Shown here one piece after another: positions 46,781 through 58,502 of a stretch of DNA of 64,000 nucleotides. Below the pieces are notes generated by a model. That model did not search any database and had not been told where the DNA came from. It saw nothing but the letters and a program-made list of their open reading frames with translations. The stretch covers positions 310,001-374,000 of the forward strand of contig JAYJMM010000029.1 in NCBI GenBank assembly GCA_037349105.1. The letters run 5' to 3'. Position 1 is the stretch's first letter; each line of letters starts with the position of its first letter. A program made the translations under genes and the position numbers. This stretch comes from Limnomonas spitsbergensis. Taxonomy: Eukaryota; Chlorophyta; Chlorophyceae; Chlamydomonadales.

Positions 46781-47035
46781 CATGTCCACGGTGACCTGTC
46801 CCTCCATGCGCTAGGGGTTAAGGTTCAGGGTTTCCGAAAGCTAGGTTTGAGGGTTTAGGATCTCCGAAAGCTCCACACCTCTCACCATTCCCATATGCCC
46901 TTACCGTGTACCGACGGGCTTCCTCCAGAGAGGGTTAAGGTTTTGGGGGGAAAGGGTCTCAGAGAGCTCACAGTCATCCATGTCTAGGCTAATGGGTCTC
47001 TCCAGGTAAAGGGATGGACTAGGCACTGGGTTGGT
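46781..47035 (-). repeat. two frame-preserving copies of dehydrogenase exon 4 tail
   Basis: The exon ends TNPIALSIPSLEGPVTMDM. A copy at 46979-47035 translates, over the same 19 codons, as TNPVPSPSLYLERPISLDM, and one at 46781-46807 gives MEGQVTVDM against LEGPVTMDM. Both lie in the following intron. The GT donor is lost in both. Confidence 0.65.
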
Positions 47036-47526
47036 GCATAAAACCTTGACCCTCCACCAAACCCTCGACTGAACTCTTCATCCTAGGCTAAACCCTCATA
47101 CTTTGTCATAAATCCTAGACACTGACCTAAGCCTTAAATCCCCAGCCCTAGACGAAACCCTAAGTCCAAGGGCTCCCCTTCCCTACCATGTCCATGGTCA
47201 CTGGTCCCTCCAGGGACGGGATGGACAGGGCAATGGGGTTGGTGCCGAACACCGCCTGCTTTGCTCCAAACGGCGCCACGTACTCGGGGGACTGCGCCAG
47301 CACCATGCCGATCAGGCCCTTCTTTCCCATCAGCTCGGCAAAGTACCTACACAGGGGCGTGGCCGAGAAGAGAGATCGGCGACCACACAAATAGGGTCGG
47401 AAGAGGCTGCTGGATGGCAGCGCAGACACCGCACCAACAGCCCCAAGGGTGCGTGAAGGGTGCCACAAAAAGACGCCGTGGTCAAGCGCAGAGGTGCTGC
47501 AGCGCAGCATGAAAATTAGACAGCTG

Positions 47527-48425
47527 CTGCTGCAGGCTGGCAGGCTGGCTGGCTGGCAAGCAGGCAGGCTGGCTGGCAGGCTGGCAGGCAGGCAGGCAGG
47601 CTGGCTGGCAAGCAGGCAGGCTGGCTGGCAGGCTGGCAGGCAGACAGGCAGGCTGGCAAGCAGGCAGTCTGGCTGACTAGCAGGCTGGCTGGCAAGCAGG
47701 CAGTCTGGCTGGCTGGCAGGCTGGCAAGCAGGCAGGCTGGCTGGCTGGCAGGCTGGCAAGCAGGCTGGCTGGCAAGCAGGCAAGCTGGCAGGCTGGCAAG
47801 CAGGCAAGCTGGCAGGCAGGCAGGCTGGCAAGCAGGCAAGCTGGCAGGCAGGCAGGCAGGCAGGCAGGCTGGCAAGCAGGCAGTCTGGCTGGCTGGCAGG
47901 CTGGCAAGTAGGCAGGCTGGCTGGCAGGCTGGCAAGCAGGCAGGCTGGCAAGCAGGCAAGCTGGCAGGCAAGCAGGCTGGCAAGCAGGCAGGCTGGCAAG
48001 CAGGCAGTCTGGCTGGCTGGCAGGCTGGCAAGTAGGCAGGCTGGCTGGCAGGCTGGCAAGCAGGCAGGCTGGCAAGCAGGCAAGCTGGCAGGCAAGCAGG
48101 CAGGCAAGCAGGCAGGCTGGCAAACGGGCAGGCTGGCAAGCAGGCAGGCTGGCAAACAGGCTGGCTGTCAAGCTGGCAGGCTGGCAAGCAGGCAGGCTGG
48201 CAAGCAGGCAGGCAAGCTGGCAGGCAAGTAGGCAGGCAAGCAGGCAGGCTGGCAAGCGGGCAGGCTGGCAAGCAGGCAGGCTGGCAAGCAGGCAAGCTGG
48301 CAGGCAAGCAGGCAGGCAAGCAGGCAGGCTGGCAAGCAGGCAGGCTGGCAGGCAAGCAGGCAGGCAAGCAGGCAGTTAGGCAAGCGGGCAGGCTGGCTGG
48401 CAGGCTGTCAAGCTGGCAGGCAGGT
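47527..48425. repeat. GGCA/GGCT tetranucleotide-based array in dehydrogenase intron 3
   Basis: About 900 bp consist almost only of GGCAGGCTGGCAAGCAGG-type words. Longer blocks recur (for example around 47880-47960 and 48000-48080). It has no stops in several minus frames (PACLLASLPACQ), which is a by-product. Confidence 0.95.
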
Positions 48426-48865
48426 ACACGAGGTGTGGGGTCGGCTACTGGACCCCTTAGACAGGACACCCTCCCAGCCTCCCAGCACCCTGCCCCCGCT
48501 CACCCTATCGCGCCGGTGCTGCTCGCCGTGTGGTTGGTGCCCACAATGCCAAACCCGTGCTCCTGCGCTCGCTCCGTCGCCATGTGTACCGCCTTGTGCA
48601 TAACGAGCATGCCGGCGCTGTTGTTGCCGTTGATGAGCGCACTCAGCCGCGTCTCTGTCTCCACCACGGGCTCCTTGGCCAGAGAGGACCTGCAGGAACA
48701 CGGGAGGGAGAGAGGGATGAGGGAATATAAGGTAAATGCGGTTCCGGAAAGAATCTGTGGCAGAGGGAGGACCTGCGGGAAAGGGGGCAGAGAGAGGGAT
48801 GAGGGTAGATCAGGTGAACGCGGTTCACGAAAGAGTCTGGGGCAGAGGGAGGGTCAGGGTGCAGG

Positions 48866-48929
48866 ACTCCACCACGGGCTTCTTGAACAGAGCGGACCTG
48901 CAGGACACGGGGGGGAGAGAGGGATTAGG
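48866..48929 (-). repeat. second copy of dehydrogenase exon 3 acceptor edge
   Basis: The real exon starts at 48689 after CCTGCAG with GTCCTCTCTGGCCAAGGAGC. A copy 208 bp upstream starts at 48897 after CCTGCAG with GTCCGCTCTGTTCAAGAAGC, followed by CCGTGGTGGAG in both. The intron sequence next to it (ACGGG, GAGAGAGGGAT(G/T)AGGG) is also repeated, with a weaker third copy near 48768. Confidence 0.85.
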
Positions 48930-50299
48930 GTACGTAAGGTAAATGCGGTTCACGAAAGAGTCTGGGACAGATGGAGGACGCGACGGTGGTAGGGAAGCGA
49001 CGTCTCATCACCAGCCCGATATTTCATCCCGTTTGGTTATCCCTCTGACAGGGGAGGGGGAGGGGAAGCTTTAGGTGCGAGGGGCAGGTTCGGGTGCTCT
49101 CAGGGCAGAGGACGAGCAGGCTCCAACGAGTGGAATTGGTTAGGCTTGTGAAGACTCGGAGACCGCACGTAGTGCTGGCCTCATAAAATTCTGTAACGTC
49201 TTTCTTTGAAGTGAATTGATTGGAGAGATTCCCTCGTTCATTCATTGCACATGGCCTCCCTGCCCGCCTGTCTACGAGCAAGCTGGACAGCGCGCAACGA
49301 GCATGCTTGATACCACTCGCCTGGGCGCTCCATCGCTTGCCCCCAGTGGGCTCATGTCGCGCCACAAGGGGGCAGGCTGCTAAGTTTGCATGGAGGTGTC
49401 GTATTTCGGCAATGAGCCCAGCTTTAATGGGCTCCTTGCGGCCGCCAAAAGGCCCCATGGGGAGCAAACCTTGACCGACCGACTGACACAGGCCCAAGCA
49501 GCATGGCTGGCCACACATGGGGCCCCTGTCTGAGGCCAGGGAGTAGCTGAACTGTAGCCTAGCCAAGAACAATAAATGATTTTGCTCCGATACCTGTTTA
49601 ACGCTCCTGACGTTATTTTGACAATGCCTTGGTTGTTGTCTCGCAGCTGAGCATGCATGAGGACCTGGTCAAAGGGGTCAGACATGAGCAATTCAGCGTC
49701 AGTTCAAGTGGGGCAGCAGTAAGATGGTTGGCCGGAAGTATGGCAAATACCAGACGCATGGCGCCTCCCAGGCCGAGAGTTGGCGCATGGGCGCACATTT
49801 ATGGTTGGTGCATGGGCAGAGTTGTAGGGTCTGCAGGCGAAGCAGGCCCCACGTTGCCTGTGGTCACCTCGAGCAGAACGTTGACTTCGTTTGTTTTGTA
49901 TCCAAGGGCCGTCAACGACTTGGTGCACAGCTCTGTAAGCTCGGATAACGGCACGTCAACGCGGCCTTGCGCTGGCAACGCGGAAGCCCTGATAGTACGG
50001 CGTAAATTGGAGGCATGTGAGGGTGCTAACCCAGTAGCATAGCCAGCTTGCTTCAATTGAACGGCACCGTGTGTATGACATGGTGGGCGTGTCGGCAGCT
50101 TCAGGCCTAAGCTTTCAGGGCAACGGATGCTCACAGGGCGTTGCCTCATCATATTCATTGTGATGGAGGATTGGGTGATCAGCGTCAGCGAAAATTGAGC
50201 AGCAACGAGGAGGATGACAAAGCGCAGCAACAGCACACAGGGTTTAGGGTCTGTGCTGGCTTCGTGATTGGTGCTGTACAACGAGGTGATCGCCATATT

Positions 50300-50900
50300 T
50301 TGTGGTTGGCAAAATGGCCAATAGAATTCCCGCGCCTACACGTCTTCCTAAATGCGTGGAGTTCCTTTTGTGCCGTGCCTTCGATTACCATGCCCAACTT
50401 CGCCCAGATCTGCCACTACCGTCCTGGTTGGCCTCAAACATACCAGAACTGGAAGTCTTTCACTTGGCCATGCGACTCCTGGGATGCCTTCATATGCCGG
50501 ATAAAAGGTGATCTCCCATGTTAATGGGGTTTGTTATACCCCCTGGTCTATATTTTGAACCATGCCTCACCCGTAAACTGCACAGCATGCCCGATTTTCT
50601 TCCAACGGAATGGTGGCAAACTGGAGACCGAAAAGCCTTGAAGACCTGGGCCAACAAGACCACCAAGAACTCAAACATCGAGCGCGTCCTGAAACGGCTC
50701 CTTCATAGGGGCACAGACTATCAGAGCCAAGGAAAACCTGCAAGCCTAAGTTCGCGGCCACAAACCACACATGACGATCGTCTGCCGTCACCCTTCGTAA
50801 TCACCCAAAGGCATATGAAACCCCAAGACTGCCTGCTCAGTGCTCACCCGCTCCCTGGACTCCAATGAAGAGGTGGGAGGGGGCATTTTCTGCCATCCAG
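50300..50900 (+). other. decayed conserved stretch, unit B copy
   Basis: Counterpart of 28930-29570. It keeps an open frame 50518-50868 (LPTEWWQTGDRKALKTWANK) that is broken in unit A. Family not recognised. Confidence 0.3.
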
Positions 50901-50964
50901 AGGGGACAGATGCCAGACCCACAAAGTCTTGCAACATAACAACACTCTACAACAGCCCGGTGGA

Positions 50965-51140
50965 AATTTAAATTATTTTCAGTGATGCGCGATGTTCAAT
51001 TAAATTACCTACTGCGCGACATAAAATTAATTAAAATTTCGTTGCTGCGCGGCCATTTTTAAATTCTTTCATTAAATTCTTTTGGGGTGCGCGACGGATT
51101 TTGGGGGGGAGGGGTGCGCGGAGTCTAAGAGGTTCTACGG
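50965..51140. repeat. A+T-rich TGCGCG repeat inserted in unit B
   Basis: It is absent at the matching point of unit A (about 29605, after CAACAGCCCGG). It resembles 17025-17165 in the kinase intron and ends near TTCTACGGTAC. A non-autonomous mobile element is possible. Confidence 0.5.
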
Positions 51141-51380
51141 TACAAGGGAAAGGCAATTATGAAGGGTCGAACCTCTCCCCCTCCGTACGTCTAACTTGGT
51201 TTGTCCTCTAGAGGGACCAGCCAGTCTGTGTAATCCCTTAGCGTGTGGCAGGTACACAACCAGCGTTCAGACTTACTGACCCATCCCATGACCTCCACAT
51301 CTGCCGCACACACCACTGGTCGGTTTCAGGGAATGGGCAGGGCAGGGCAGGGCAGGGAACGGGCAGTGAGCGCAATGAGT

Positions 51381-51945
51381 TGCGGTGATGCCTTCCGGCC
51401 GTAATTTTTTCATTTTACTCAACAACATGGGGCTGCACAGCCAAGAAGCCTGCGGCACAGTGCTCATAGGCTCAAGCCAATGGAACCAGGTATGTGCACA
51501 CAAGTGAAGGCACTTACTGCGCGTGCAAACCGCAATGAGCTGCAGTGTTGTGGTCCGGCCATGGGTTCTTAATTTGCTCAGCCTGATGGTTACATTGGGC
51601 TGAACAGGTGAAACCCTGTGGCATAGTGCATATCACCTTAGGCCAGTTTGCACCATGCATGAAAGGGAAGTGAAGGAATTGAGAGCGGGTGCTTCACGCA
51701 ATGAGCTGTGGTGCTATGGTCCGGCCATGGGTTCTGAATTTACTCAGGTACATCAGGTTGAACAGGCAGAATTGTGCACATAAGCTCAGGACAGGGGGAC
51801 CAGGCCTTGACCTGATGTGAGGGAAGTGAGAGCAGGCGCTGACCGCTATAAGCTGTAGGACTGCGGTCTGGCCAGAGGTTCTTTATTTACTCAACACCAG
51901 CTGGGCAGCTGGCTGATCTAGGGGTCCTGGACCACAGCGAGCTTA
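51381..51945. repeat. about 160-bp tandem repeat in unit B, four copies
   Basis: Copies near 51390, 51545, 51705 and 51860 each hold GAGCTG(C/T)(A/G)GT followed by GGTC(C/T)GGCCA and TTC(T)TTAATTT(A/G)CTCA, then GGGCTG(A/C)ACAG. Unit A has two copies (33228, 33378) before its 29-bp array begins. Confidence 0.7.
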
Positions 51946-52368
51946 ACAGCCCAGAACCATGTGCATTTCAAGGTTGCGCAAATGGCCGACAGTTGTACCA
52001 GGAAATGACGTTACACCTCACGGCCCTGTTCAAAAAGGCTCGGCTGTGTTGGAGCCCAATAGTTTCATGGTTGCGCGTATGACCCACAGCTGTGCCGGTA
52101 CTGCACCTCCCTGGCCTGACAAAGCGCAAACAAGACGGGCCTGCTGTCGGTCGACCCAAAAAGCGTGCACTTCAGCGCAAACCAAGGTGGCAGTGGCTGC
52201 TCACTGCTACCTGTATCATGCAGCCATTACAATGTGTTTTCATGGTTGCACGTGAAGGCTAGTTTAGCCGACAACGATATCGGTACTATACCCCCCTGAC
52301 AGAGCGCAAAACATTCCCAGCCTATTGTCGGTCGCCCAAAGTCCCAAACAGCACGCACCTAAGTGTGG

Positions 52369-53808
52369 CAGCTAAACAGCTCCAGGTCAACGTCAGCGAG
52401 ACAGAGATATTAGAGTTCGGCAGCCGCTTAGCAGTGCAGCTCCGGCAACCAGCCCATGCAAGGAAGAGAGGCACCTCTGGCTGCTGCGCTGCAGCGTGTC
52501 CGCCGTATGGCAGCCAAGGTGCGCCTGAGGAATTATTTCCCTACTCACATCCGGCTTTCTACAGCACCTGCGTCAGGCAGCGGGGTTCCCTGCGTCAGCT
52601 GCCAGTTAGGGAGTCCTGAGGGAGCGACAGATCCAACCGTGACAGCGAGGTTGGTGGCGTCATGTCCTTCGCCTCTACAATGCAGCGGTAGCACCGGCAG
52701 CACATGAAGACATCCCACTCATGGCGGCAGCCATGGCGGCTGATATGCAGCTCACGCGCAGTCAGACCACTGGAGGATGCAATTGGTGCAGTGAACTGCT
52801 ATGTGCCTTACAGGAGCTAGGGCGGGGAGCAGCCGCCCCCAAACTGCGTCCGGCAGCGGATGACCTACAACTTCTCCCCGTCGCAAAGGTGCTAGGGCTA
52901 GTGGGCTCTGCCTATGTGCGGGCGCAGGTGGAGGTCGTCGGCCGGGAAGACCCTAGGGACCCCGCCACCAACCACAAGTATGCGGCAGCCTACCTCGCCT
53001 GGTTTCAGCCTACAGCTGACGCACGCCAGGAACCGTAACAAAAGGGCGTGCGCTCGTGTGTGTACTAACTTAAGGCTCGGAGCGGCCAGCACAGCTGATA
53101 ATAGAGAGGACGGCAGCGATCAGCTGCGTGACACACGCTACTGCTAACGGTGCTGGGCTGAGGGACACGGCCAACATGTGAAGGATGCACTGCATGTGTG
53201 CTTTCAGTGCCCTAGCGTGAAAGGGAGGCTGAGGGCAAGAGGTTGGGCAGGCCCCCCGAAGGACGCCACGGACTTTCAGCTGTTCTACCAGGGCAGGCAT
53301 GGGTTGGAGGCTCTGGCTTTTGTTGAGGACGTGGACACGTGGTAGACTTTCTTGAGGGCTAGTTTGCTGTATATTTTTGACTCCCTAAGGACTGGCTCTT
53401 TCCCTTTTTGTCTCTCTTGCTTTTTTAGGCGGGCATCCTTCAGTATGCCTTTCCGTTTTCTATATATCCTAGTGCTCCTCTCTGTCTTTCCTGTAGCCTT
53501 TAGCTCCTTTCCTTTTTCCTCCCAACCATACAGGACGTCGGAGAGCCCGCAGGCAGGGGTGGGAGGCCCTGGTTTTGTGCAACTTGTAGTTGAGGTTTTT
53601 GAAGGCTAGTATTTTCAGGGGCAGGGGATACGGTTTGCCTGACCTTCCGCCTTCTTCTTCTTCGTGTTCGTGTCCTTGTTGTTTGGTGGGTGAACTCACT
53701 GACCTTTTTATCCTCTTGTGCCTTCACCATCACTGTCCTAACTGACTTCTTGTTTGCCGACGTGGCCGAGCTTCATTTTAGCATGGCCCAGAGGTGTAAC
53801 CTCATTAA
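52369..53808 (+). mobile_element. 1.44-kb retroelement-like insertion, unit B copy
   Basis: Exactly the same length as the unit A copy and nearly identical, so it was inserted before the duplication. Flanks are CTAAGTGTGG (52359-52368) and CCAAGTGTGG (53809-53818), the right one with a single T-to-C change. Confidence 0.55.
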
Positions 53809-56457
53809 CCAAGTGTGGACCAGGCTAGTAGTGGCCGTTCAGTGCTACAGGTGTCATGCAGCCAGTATATATGAACAGTTTCATGGTTGCGCATGTGGCC
53901 CATAGCTGTACCAGCGGTACTGCATCCCCCTGACATAGCGCAAAACGAGACCGGCCTACTGTCGGGGAGGGAGAGGGCGGTGGTAGGGAGGGAAAGGGTG
54001 GAGGGGATGGAGAGGGTGGTTGAAAGGGAGAGCGTGGTGGGGAACGAGGGAGTGGCTGGCTGGGATGCCTGGAGAGTGGTTGGGACTTAAGATGGAGAGG
54101 GTGGTGGGAATGAAGGGAGTGGGGATAGGGCGGGCGGTGTTGAGGGAGAGGGTAGTAGTGGAGCCGGAGTAGGGGGCGTGGAGACGGAGTGGGTGGTGGA
54201 GATGGAGAGGGTGTTGTCCTTTTGGGGAGGGAGAGGGCGATATCGAATGAAGGAGAGGGTGGTGGAGAGGGAGAGCATGGATTATGGAACGGGTGGCACA
54301 GGGGGAGGAGAGTGAGGTGGGAAGAGGTACATACCATGTGCTGCAGCTCGAGCAGAACAGCAATGAACAGGCACGCCCACCCTCAGATGTCCACTGTGCA
54401 TGACACAGAAACGCAAGGATGCTAACCACGATAGAGTGCCACTGTCAGCATCAGCTCCATACCGATCACTTGAGGGCCAAGGCGAAAGCACAGCTTTTAC
54501 AAATACCATTTCAAATGGGTCGCAGGTGATTTCAGATTTTGAAATTAAGGATCTTGGTCGATCCTGTGTGCATGACGAGACCGCACTGACGCACAGATAT
54601 TGGTGCTGCTGCGGAGTTTGCATGGGCCCGTCCTGTCGGCATGCAGCCCGCTCTCGCAGTGCAGGCGACATAGGGCCAGCAGTAACCACCTTCTGTGACA
54701 GCGCTAGCCACATTTTCGATTTTCTGCAGCGGCACGCCGTCGTAAGGTGTGCCCGACATGTCATTCCCTCACGACTGCCCCCTATGAGCATGCATGTCCA
54801 AGGGGCCACAGGCACATTTCGGGATTTCAAATGTATGACCGCCCGTCGTTCAGGTATGGATTGAATAGGGCCTGGCACACGAACAAAACATGTGCCCTCA
54901 TCAATGCGCACACATGTTCCCTTAATTCTGCTTTCCTTCTCCCGTCTACTTCTCTTCATCACGCCCCTCGCCTACGTCAACTGTCTCACACGCCTCTACG
55001 TCCAAGGTGGGTCAGCAGTAGCACGATGTCTCGCTCGTACGACCAGCAGTACTCATGTGCTGAGGGGCAGTTTGCCACTTTGCCCACCTTTTGTCCAAAC
55101 CATGTTCCAAAAGAGGTCCAGCGTGTGCTGCACCTTGAATAATGTATCCCAAGCATGCATACTGGATGCATATGGTGGTTTCTTGGCAGTATTCCCTGCT
55201 GTCCCTCCTGGCAAAAGTCCCCGGCTGGATGGCTGCTGACTAGATAGGTGCATGGCTGCTGTCTGGCTGGTGCCTTTGCCATACGCCACTGCTCCCCTAA
55301 TCGTTTGCTTCTGTCTCTTTTCATGCTGCAGGAAGTCGGCTTCAGTTTGCACTTTGATTTCCTCGATTACATCCACAACAGACATCTCGCAACTTGTGTT
55401 TCGGCACACGGAGGTAGCCAGCAGGTGGGCGGGAACGATTTCCATTTACCCTTCCGTCCCGCAAAGTTCGTTCGCCACCAGGCTCGAACAAGCTTGATAC
55501 AAGAGATGCTGCCGCTCGTGAAAGATTGAAGAAAACTTACGCCCAGAAAGCTAACTCTTGCGACCCCAATGAATCCCTGCAAGTCGCTATCAACCCTTTC
55601 GCAGATGCTCGAGCGACCCTGCGATGATGATGCCCTTCCCTTTTGTAATGTTACACCTCTGACTGACTACCCCACATACAGGCCACATACGGCTAGCCTC
55701 ATTACCACCGCCAGCAAGCCATCTACATCTGATGTCGCGCCTGCTGGAAGTGAATGCTATCTGGCTGGCAACCCCCACCAGTTCTGATCCCTGCCTGTTG
55801 CCCTCCTGTCGTGCATGCCCCATGCTGCATACAGGCTTATCCGCAACCAATCAAGCGACAGTGAAGAGCCACCTTCCATCCCAAGCAGGCTCTTTCTTTA
55901 AGCACACCTCAACATGATGGGAATTCATGGACGAATGAATGCAGTAAGTACACGTGTTCATGTCGGTGCCTGGTGCGTCGGTGCCAGCATGGTAGCACAA
56001 TCCGCCGGCTGAACCTGTCTCGTATCGAGCCGTATCGTGGCACTTGGTAGTACGATCCGGCTGAACATGTGCCGCCTTTAGCGCCGTATTGTGCCGTATT
56101 GTGCTATCATGCGTGCCATGCCACCTTTAGAGGCTGCTGGACCGCCACCACTAGGATAGGCTGGTAGGGAAACCTTGAGCCACAGTCTCCGGCCGGCGGT
56201 GGCCCCAACACCAGGTCTTGTTCCACCAGGCCCCTCGGTCATAGGCCCTGATATAGCAGATTGCATGAATTCCCCTCAGCTAAATAGTTGCACTCCAAAG
56301 CTGGTTCCTGCAGTTTTCCTTGCTCCGTCGGTTTGTTTAGCTCCAATGAGTGGTGTAGTCTGCCTGTATGTCCTTACTTGTTTGCTGCTTGTCCCTTCTC
56401 AATAGCTTCCCTACCAAACTGCCGCTGACTAAGGCCACCTTTTTTTTTGTTCCGCAG

Positions 56458-58061
56458 TCCGTACAGCAAGCCAACAAGCGGCTGCAGAACCTCGGTGACA
56501 TCCGTGACATCCCTGGCAGGCCCAACAAGGGCTCGAACGACCAGGACGTGGCCTTTGAGGCATCATCAGGTAGGCAGCTGCTGGGTCATGCATAATTTCG
56601 CCTCGGTCAGATTTCAATCAACTCTAGCCAGCAGTCCAATAGGCGAGAAGAAGACGCATGTCTTGCGCTGCTGATTCGAGGGTGCTTCATCATCTACAAT
56701 TTAGCTACATCATGGCCATCAGCCATGGGGGCCTAGTACAGCCATCCCAGCAGCTCTTGCCAACGGCTTTTCTTCAGTAAAGGTTTGACCTTGGTTAGCT
56801 TATAAGTGTACGCCTGGCGGCCCCCCAAAAGGTTGCCGGGTGTGCACTTCATAAACAATTACTTAACCCTGAACCCTGATACCATGTTGAATCAGAGGGC
56901 CGATTAAGTCTCAATGAAACGATAGTGACAACACCGGCGTGGCCTTGAACGATGCTTCACTGTTTCCCTCTTGTTGCTCTTGCATGACTCACTGTCAGGT
57001 TGTCCTGCCTCCACCACACTCAACCAGTCTGTCCCCTGTTCCCCTGCTCCGCTTGTCCAACCGTGTGCTAAGGTTTCTTGCCTAATGATGTTGCAGGGTG
57101 TGACTGGCAGCAAGGAGCTGTGGAGCAGAGGAACGCCAGGTTCCTGAAGCTGGAGCAGAAGGCTGTTGATGACCTCCAGTGGCAGCTTCAGCAAGAGAAA
57201 CGACGCGGCCAGATGCAGGAGGCCAACCTGTCGTGCATGCAGCAAGACGTGCTCAACAAGGCAGCACGTGTGAGTCAGCTGGAGGCACAGCTGCAACTAC
57301 AGCGCATGGAAACTGCAGACTTCTGCGCGATGCTACAGAACGCAAACATGTACATCGCCAGGCTTCAGGATGGAAACAGGGGTCTGTCTGAGCGGCTTGG
57401 AAATGCGGAGATGGCTCGGGCACAGGCGGATGAGCATGTCCGCTGCGTGGCGGCTGAGGGCGAGTGGCGTCTGCAGGCAGCTGCTGGCCAGGCTCAGCAG
57501 GCCATGCGCCAGGAGCAGGAGCGCTTCCATGCGCTGCATGTGGTGGCTAAGCAGCTGAACGATCAGCTGAACGACTCAAATGTCAAGCGAGCGAGTCCGG
57601 TCTTCATGACTAGCCAGACACTTGATGCCCTCCAGATCCTAACGACAGAGGTTGTAGACCTGAGGGTGCAGCGGGACGCCGCTGTGGTCGGCGCTTTCAC
57701 CATGAAGCAACAGCTGATAGAGGTGGCCAAGCAACTCAGCTTCAGCAATTTCCAGGCGGCTACTTTCTCCCGCAAAATCCCTGAACTGAGGCTTCAGCTC
57801 AAGCAGGCAACGGCGATGGTTCACGCCGTTCTGCTGGCTGTGGGTGTGTCCCTCAAGGGGCCTGTCGGACTGATGCCAACCCTTTTCCCCACCCGCGACC
57901 TGGAGCTACCAGGCCTGATGCTGGAGCCAGCGGACCTCAGGGACTCGATGGTCACGGATCTGCTGCCAATGGTGACGGCCGTCATTGCTGCGTCTGGAAT
58001 GTACGGCGCGGGGCTAATGCAGCGGTGTGCAGTCCCATGCAGGACATGCATGGAGAGCTAG
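56458..58061 (+). CDS. coiled-coil protein of unknown function, unit B copy (5' end uncertain)
   Basis: Exons 56458-56569 and 57097-58061 mirror the unit A gene with the same splice sites and a phase-1 junction. The large exon differs by a single Thr-to-Ala change. Upstream, 4-bp insertions relative to unit A (near 55610 and 55795) would shift any frame that ran through them, which argues against coding there in both copies. Confidence 0.6.
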
Positions 58062-58151
58062 CCAGCCATGCTAGGTGTCACCCTGCCAGCGTTAGGAGGA
58101 AGCCCTTATCCCACATGACGCTGCCTCAGCCTTTCAGTTCTTGCTGGATCC

Positions 58152-58502
58152 ATGACCTGCCAGAGCTTCGCCATACATGTACATCTTATGTTATATGTAT
58201 ATATGTGTATAAACCAGGATAATGTCAGGGAACGGTATTACGATGGGACAGTGGATCCAGTTGTTTCCAAAACCTTTTCAAAACCACTGTTTGAAATCGC
58301 TTACTGGTATTTGCCTACTTTCTGCCTATTCCTGCTAGTCATTGGCCTCTTACAGCTAGTGACCGGTACACGATATAACGCCTTTGTTCTCGGGTGCGTT
58401 TGTACGGTAGGCATGGTTGTTCATAATATGTGTTACGCGGTGTTCGCTTGGGTGATGAACGGTGCCAAGTTATTAGCTGCTGCCACTTTTGGAAGACTTT
58501 GA
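58152..58502 (+). CDS. possible small membrane protein, 116 aa, unit B
   Basis: Counterpart of 40535-40885, open over its full length, with Cys, Glu, Val and Phe at four changed positions. The two hydrophobic stretches are unchanged. Same doubt as for the unit A copy. Confidence 0.25.
   Translation: MTCQSFAIHVHLMLYVYMCINQDNVRERYYDGTVDPVVSKTFSKPLFEIAYWYLPTFCLFLLVIGLLQLVTGTRYNAFVLGCVCTVGMVVHNMCYAVFAWVMNGAKLLAAATFGRL

Larger units (their letters stand above)
46429..50158 (-). pseudogene. Ldh2/malate dehydrogenase-family oxidoreductase, 3'-truncated
   Basis: The family reduces or oxidises 2-hydroxyacids (malate, lactate, ureidoglycolate) with NAD(P). Exons (minus): 50158-49868, 49664-49594, 48689-48504, 47346-47187, 46542-46429, all phases consistent, 274 codons. 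The N-terminal ~70 residues look like a chloroplast transit peptide (MNMMRQRPVSIRCP, then ASNLRRTIRASALPAQG). Then come VDVPLSELTELCTKSLTALG, VLMHAQLRDNNQGIVKIT, LSALINGNNSAGMLVM, FGIVGTNHTASSTGAIGYFA, GLIGMVLAQSPEYVAPFG, AVFGTNPIALSIPSLEGPV and DANGNLTREPDE. The usual DSHG is NNQG. Normal members have about 100 more residues (GG.LP.GGHKG onward); none follow before the breakpoint at 46344. An alternative start at 50296 lies inside duplicated sequence. If the scaffold is misjoined here, the gene may be whole in reality. Confidence 0.75.

Noticed and set aside
75..47165. Telomere-type TTTAGGG repeats as a chromosome end
   Set aside because: Only short scattered words (near 75, 180, 46770, 47160), not an array; normal genes lie on both sides.
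47527..48425. Pro/Ala/Cys/Leu-rich minus-strand frames in the GGCA/GGCT array
   Set aside because: Tetranucleotide-derived frames inside a dehydrogenase intron with flanking exons in correct phase.
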